DNA from: Ruminococcus sp.
Lineage (GTDB): Bacteria > Bacillota > Clostridia > Oscillospirales > Ruminococcaceae
Assembly (NCBI GenBank): GCA_024403935.1
Contig: JAKSQV010000015.1
Span: forward strand, 1-35,397
Direction: 5' to 3'
Length of the DNA stretch: 35,397 nt
Under the pieces are notes generated by a model. That model was given only the letters and a program-made list of their open reading frames with translations, had not been told where the DNA came from and made no database searches. Made by a program: the position numbers and the translations under genes. Below, one piece after another: positions 32,634 to 35,397 of this stretch. Numbering within the stretch: the first letter of the stretch is position 1; each line of letters opens with the position of its first letter.

Positions 32634-33902
32634 TCACAGATACTTGCGGGTGAGCCTGTTCACTTCGTAATATACTCTGCTCCTGTCGATCGTCAGGAGC
32701 TCCCTGTCCTTCATCAGCATTCTGCCGTTGACCATTACGGAAGCTACCTCAGAGCCGTTTGCAGAGTAGCAGAGCGAAGTGATGAGGTCGTTGTTCGGGA
32801 AGAGCGAGCTGGCTGTGAGGTCGAGGAAAATGAGGTCGGCACACGCTCCCTCGCTGATGATACCGAGTCTGCCCTCCATGCCGAGAGCCTTTGCTGCGTT
32901 GACTGTTGCCATTGACAGAACGTCATTTGCGCTCAGGAAGGTACAGTCACGTTCAACGCCCTTGTGCATGAGCGAGAGAAGGCTCATCTCACGGAACATA
33001 TTGAGTGTGTTGTTGCTTGCACAGCCGTCCGTACCTATGCAGAGGTTGACTCCGCTTTCACGGAACGCCCTTATCGGAGCAATGCCGTTGCCGAGCTTTG
33101 CGTTGCTTGCAGGATTCGTTACAACTGTCGCACCGCGGCTGCGTATCAGTTCTATATCTCCATCACGCATCTGTACGCAGTGTGCGAGTATGCACCTGTT
33201 GTCAAGGAAGCCTGCCCTGTCGATGAGCTCAACAGGTGATACACCGTACTTTTTATAGCACTCCTCAACTTCATTCACGCTTTCGGAAAGATGTATCTGC
33301 TTGAGCATGCCCTCCTTTGCGGCAAGCTCAGCAACTTGTGTCAGGAAGCCCTCTGTACAGCTGTATATTGCGTGCGGTGCAAGAGTAAAGCATATGGTAT
33401 CGCACTCGTATTCCGCTCTTTCACTGAATGCCTGACGGATGCGCTCTGCGCCGTCACCTGCTATATCACTGCCTACAAGACCTCGTCCGATGACCGCACG
33501 CAGCCCTGATTCCTTCGCAGCTTTGCAGGACTGTCCCTCGAACATGTGCATATCCGAAAAGCAGGTAGTACCGCTTTCGATCATTTCGATCATGCCGAGA
33601 AGATTCATCCAGTAGGCATCCTCACTCTCCATAACATCCTCGATAGGCATGATGCGCTTAAAAAGCCACTCGTCAAAGCTGACATCATCGGCATAGTTCC
33701 TGAATATCGACATATAGGCATGAGTGTGCATATTGATGAGACCGGGCATTATCAGTCTGTCTGATGCATCAATGATCTCGCAGTCATCAGATCCGCCGCT
33801 GAAGGAGATCTTCCCGTCAATGACGAAGATGTCTTTCTTCACAGCGTTGAATGCTCCGTTCTCATATTCGGCAACATATCCGTTTACAATTTTCTTATTC
33901 AT
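32634..33902 (-). CDS. mtaD: 5'-methylthioadenosine/S-adenosylhomocysteine/5'-deoxyadenosine deaminase
   Basis: The 422-residue metal-dependent amidohydrolase belongs to the MtaD/DadD family, which deaminates the adenine of MTA, SAH, 5'-deoxyadenosine or adenosine to hypoxanthine. The metal and catalytic residues are visible: MHTHAYMS with His59 and His61, QIHLSESVNEVEE, AHCVQMRDGD and IGTDGCASNNTLNMF with the Asp. FLDNRC and NPASNAKLGNG fit the family. It is divergent from the SAH hydrolase homologue, with the two start codons about 170 bases apart, which suggests a joint pathway. The exact substrate preference cannot be read from sequence; adenosine-type ligands are expected. The promoter is TTGCTT-17-TATAAT on the minus strand (33962-33934). 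Confidence 0.9.
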   Translation of the reverse strand: MNKKIVNGYVAEYENGAFNAVKKDIFVIDGKISFSGGSDDCEIIDASDRLIMPGLINMHTHAYMSIFRNYADDVSFDEWLFKRIMPIEDVMESEDAYWMNLLGMIEMIESGTTCFSDMHMFEGQSCKAAKESGLRAVIGRGLVGSDIAGDGAERIRQAFSERAEYECDTICFTLAPHAIYSCTEGFLTQVAELAAKEGMLKQIHLSESVNEVEECYKKYGVSPVELIDRAGFLDNRCILAHCVQMRDGDIELIRSRGATVVTNPASNAKLGNGIAPIRAFRESGVNLCIGTDGCASNNTLNMFREMSLLSLMHKGVERDCTFLSANDVLSMATVNAAKALGMEGRLGIISEGACADLIFLDLTASSLFPNNDLITSLCYSANGSEVASVMVNGRMLMKDRELLTIDRSRVYYEVNRLTRKYL

Positions 33903-33933
33903 ATTTCACTCTCCGATATAGTATTATATTCAG

Positions 33934-33962
33934 ATTATAGCACAGGTCACCGTTAAAAGCAA
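33934..33962 (-). promoter_or_regulatory. Promoter of the deaminase gene
   Basis: On the minus strand TTGCTT (33962-33957), 17 bases, TATAAT (33939-33934). The divergent hydrolase promoter is 50 bases away, with no obvious shared palindrome. Confidence 0.72.
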
Positions 33963-34011
33963 GAGCTTCGGAGGCATAGAGCCGTTACTTACGCAGTCAG
34001 ATAACTTATCC

Positions 34012-34040
34012 TTGCAATCGGACGAAGAATGTGTTAAAAT
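34012..34040 (+). promoter_or_regulatory. Promoter of the SAH hydrolase homologue
   Basis: TTGCAA (34012-34017), 17 bases, TAAAAT (34035-34040). The ATG at 34071 follows a GAAAGGA site. Confidence 0.7.
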
Positions 34041-34070
34041 AGTCTTATCATACCGAAAGGAATAACAGCT

Positions 34071-35318
34071 ATGAGCATAATAAGAGATCCTGCTCTCTGG
34101 GAGAGCGGCGAAAGAAAAATACAGTGGGTAAAGCAGAATATGCCTTTGCTGCGGAGCATCGAGGCTGATAATCGCCGCGACAAGCGGGGCGCACGGCTGA
34201 AGATCGCCCACACTATCCAGCTCGAAGCCAAAACAGCATACCTGTGCAGAGTACTTGCAGCAGGGGGTGCAGATATGTACATCACGGGAAGCAATCCGCT
34301 CTCGACACAGGATGATGTTGCTGCCGGACTTGTACACAGCGGACTCAACGTCTTTGCGTGGCACGGCGCGACTGCCGAGGAATACCATGCTCATCTGACA
34401 GAGGTCATCTCAGTCGGTCCTAACATTATCATCGACGACGGCGGCGACCTCGTCAACATGATACACACAGAATATCCCGAACTTATACCAAATGTGATAG
34501 GCGGCTGCGAGGAGACCACCACGGGCATCATACGCCTCATCGCCATGAACAAGGCAGGCGAGCTGAAATTCCCGATGGCTCTCGTCAACAACGCCGACTG
34601 CAAGCACCTCTTTGATAATCGGTACGGCACAGGTCAGTCAGTCTGGGACGGCATCAACAGAACGACAAATCTCATCGTTGCAGGAAAGTATGTCGTCGTA
34701 GCAGGCTACGGCTGGTGCGGCAAGGGCGTTGCAATGCGTGCAAAGGGACTCGGTGCAAAGGTCATCGTCACCGAGATAGACCCCATAAAAGCTATGGAAG
34801 CTGTAATGGACGGCTTCACCGTCATGAAAATGGAGGAGGCTGCAAAGATCGGCGACTTCTTCATTACTGTGACAGGCTGCAAGGATGTCATAACCGAAAA
34901 ATCGTTCCTCAACATGAAGGACGGTGCTATCCTCTGCAATGCAGGACATTTCGACTGCGAAGTCAGTGTTGCGTGGCTGAGAGACAATTCCATTGAGCAG
35001 TGGGAAGCCCGCAACAACATACAGGGCTACAAGCTTGCTACAGGAAACAGCGTTTACGTTATCGGAGAGGGCAGACTCGTCAACCTCGCAGCAGGTGACG
35101 GACATCCTGCTGAGATAATGGATATGTCATTTGCAATACAGGCTCTTACAGCGGCATACCTTGCCGACAACAGAGACAGCCTCACCGAGAAGCTGATACA
35201 GGTTCCCCGTGAGGTGGACAGAGAGGTCGCAGAGCGCAAGCTCCGCTTCTGGAAGATCGAGATCGACAAGCTCACTCCCGATCAGGAGGAATACCTCAAC
35301 AGTTGGCAGACTGAATAA
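34071..35318 (+). CDS. ahcY: S-adenosylhomocysteine hydrolase homologue, probably S-inosylhomocysteine type
   Basis: The 415-residue NAD-dependent enzyme has SNPLSTQDDVAAGL, IDDGGDLVNMIH, EETTTG, the dinucleotide motif GYGWCGKG (about 212) where the usual reading is GYGDVGKG, EIDPIKAMEA, NAGHFD and EGRLVNLAAGDGHP. It is shorter than the eukaryotic form and lacks the C-terminal tail, like archaeal and Thermotoga enzymes. In the first substrate-binding helix the classical H-x-T-x-E/Q is replaced by Q50-x-E52-x-K54 (in QLEAKTAYL). An E-x-K reading at this place has been associated with enzymes that prefer the hypoxanthine base. Together with the divergent deaminase this suggests cleavage of S-inosylhomocysteine to inosine and homocysteine. 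The Gln where His is usual is unusual. Family membership is secure; the substrate is inference. Confidence 0.93.
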   Translation: MSIIRDPALWESGERKIQWVKQNMPLLRSIEADNRRDKRGARLKIAHTIQLEAKTAYLCRVLAAGGADMYITGSNPLSTQDDVAAGLVHSGLNVFAWHGATAEEYHAHLTEVISVGPNIIIDDGGDLVNMIHTEYPELIPNVIGGCEETTTGIIRLIAMNKAGELKFPMALVNNADCKHLFDNRYGTGQSVWDGINRTTNLIVAGKYVVVAGYGWCGKGVAMRAKGLGAKVIVTEIDPIKAMEAVMDGFTVMKMEEAAKIGDFFITVTGCKDVITEKSFLNMKDGAILCNAGHFDCEVSVAWLRDNSIEQWEARNNIQGYKLATGNSVYVIGEGRLVNLAAGDGHPAEIMDMSFAIQALTAAYLADNRDSLTEKLIQVPREVDREVAERKLRFWKIEIDKLTPDQEEYLNSWQTE

Positions 35319-35333
35319 AACAGAACAGCAAAT

Positions 35334-35379
35334 AAGCTGTCAGGATAAAGGAACTCTCCCCTATCCTGACAGCTTTTTC
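35334..35379 (+). terminator. Terminator after the SAH hydrolase homologue
   Basis: A perfect 14-bp helix (35334-35347 with 35362-35375, AAGCTGTCAGGATA and its complement) around a 14-base loop continues into a T-run. Confidence 0.93.
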
Positions 35380-35397
35380 ATTATTGTCTGATATGCA

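Noticed and set aside
1-35397. CRISPR array, prophage or insertion sequence
   Set aside because: No regularly spaced repeats, transposase, integrase or phage structural genes are visible; the only dispersed repeat is the two-copy RNA-like element.

Overview
The window reads as a chromosomal segment of an anaerobic, low-to-mid GC Gram-positive gut or rumen bacterium, most likely a Ruminococcus close to the cellulosome-forming species. The reasons are a secreted CotH protein that ends in a type I dockerin, a pyruvate phosphate dikinase, Thr-rich surface-protein stalks, strong AGGAGG-type ribosome binding sites and clear TTGACA-17-TATAAT promoters. There is no phage, insertion sequence or CRISPR array. 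Most genes are ordinary core genes, and the unusual material sits in intergenic RNA-like elements and a few accessory genes.

Layout. 43-2670 (-) ppdK; 2935-4170 (+) rmuC; 4247-6877 (-) a two-component system whose sensor carries an odd His/Trp/Cys-rich outside domain; 7162-7878 (+) an unknown helical-repeat protein; 7879-8807 a gene-poor stretch holding a candidate structured RNA of about 390 nt with its own promoter and terminator; 8808-12923 (+) pth-mfd; 13076-14805 (+) a wall-anchored protein and a lipoprotein; 15034-17961 (+) a free-standing NRPS-like adenylation-carrier-condensation protein; 18055-18258 (-) a DUF1858 redox protein divergent from 18383-21707 (+), a run of tetR, P-loop kinase, SpoU methyltransferase, surE and mtnN; 21937-23171 (-) a PglC/PglD-like sugar transferase and acetyltransferase pair; 23617-24546 (-) a Na/Ca antiporter; 24892-26863 (+) an ArsB/NhaD-type permease and a cytidylate-kinase-like protein; 26937-29140 (-) an SDR protein and an iron-type alcohol dehydrogenase; 29330-29416 (+) tRNA-Leu(CAA); 29662-32446 (-) a CotH-dockerin protein followed by a 30-codon ORF; 32634-33902 (-) an MTA/SAH/5'-deoxyadenosine deaminase divergent from 34071-35318 (+) an S-adenosylhomocysteine hydrolase homologue.

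How the parts work together. The deaminase and the hydrolase at the right end form a plausible S-adenosylhomocysteine recycling route that runs through S-inosylhomocysteine, because the hydrolase carries an E-x-K signature where the classical enzyme has T-x-E. The same window also encodes the alternative nucleosidase MtnN. The tetR/DUF1858 intergenic region has two near-identical palindromes overlapping divergent promoters, a clear autoregulation design. Two copies of one RNA-like element (14837-14881 and 21751-21828) share the same outer helices but have a long or a short inner hairpin, and both lie at transcript 3' ends next to terminators.
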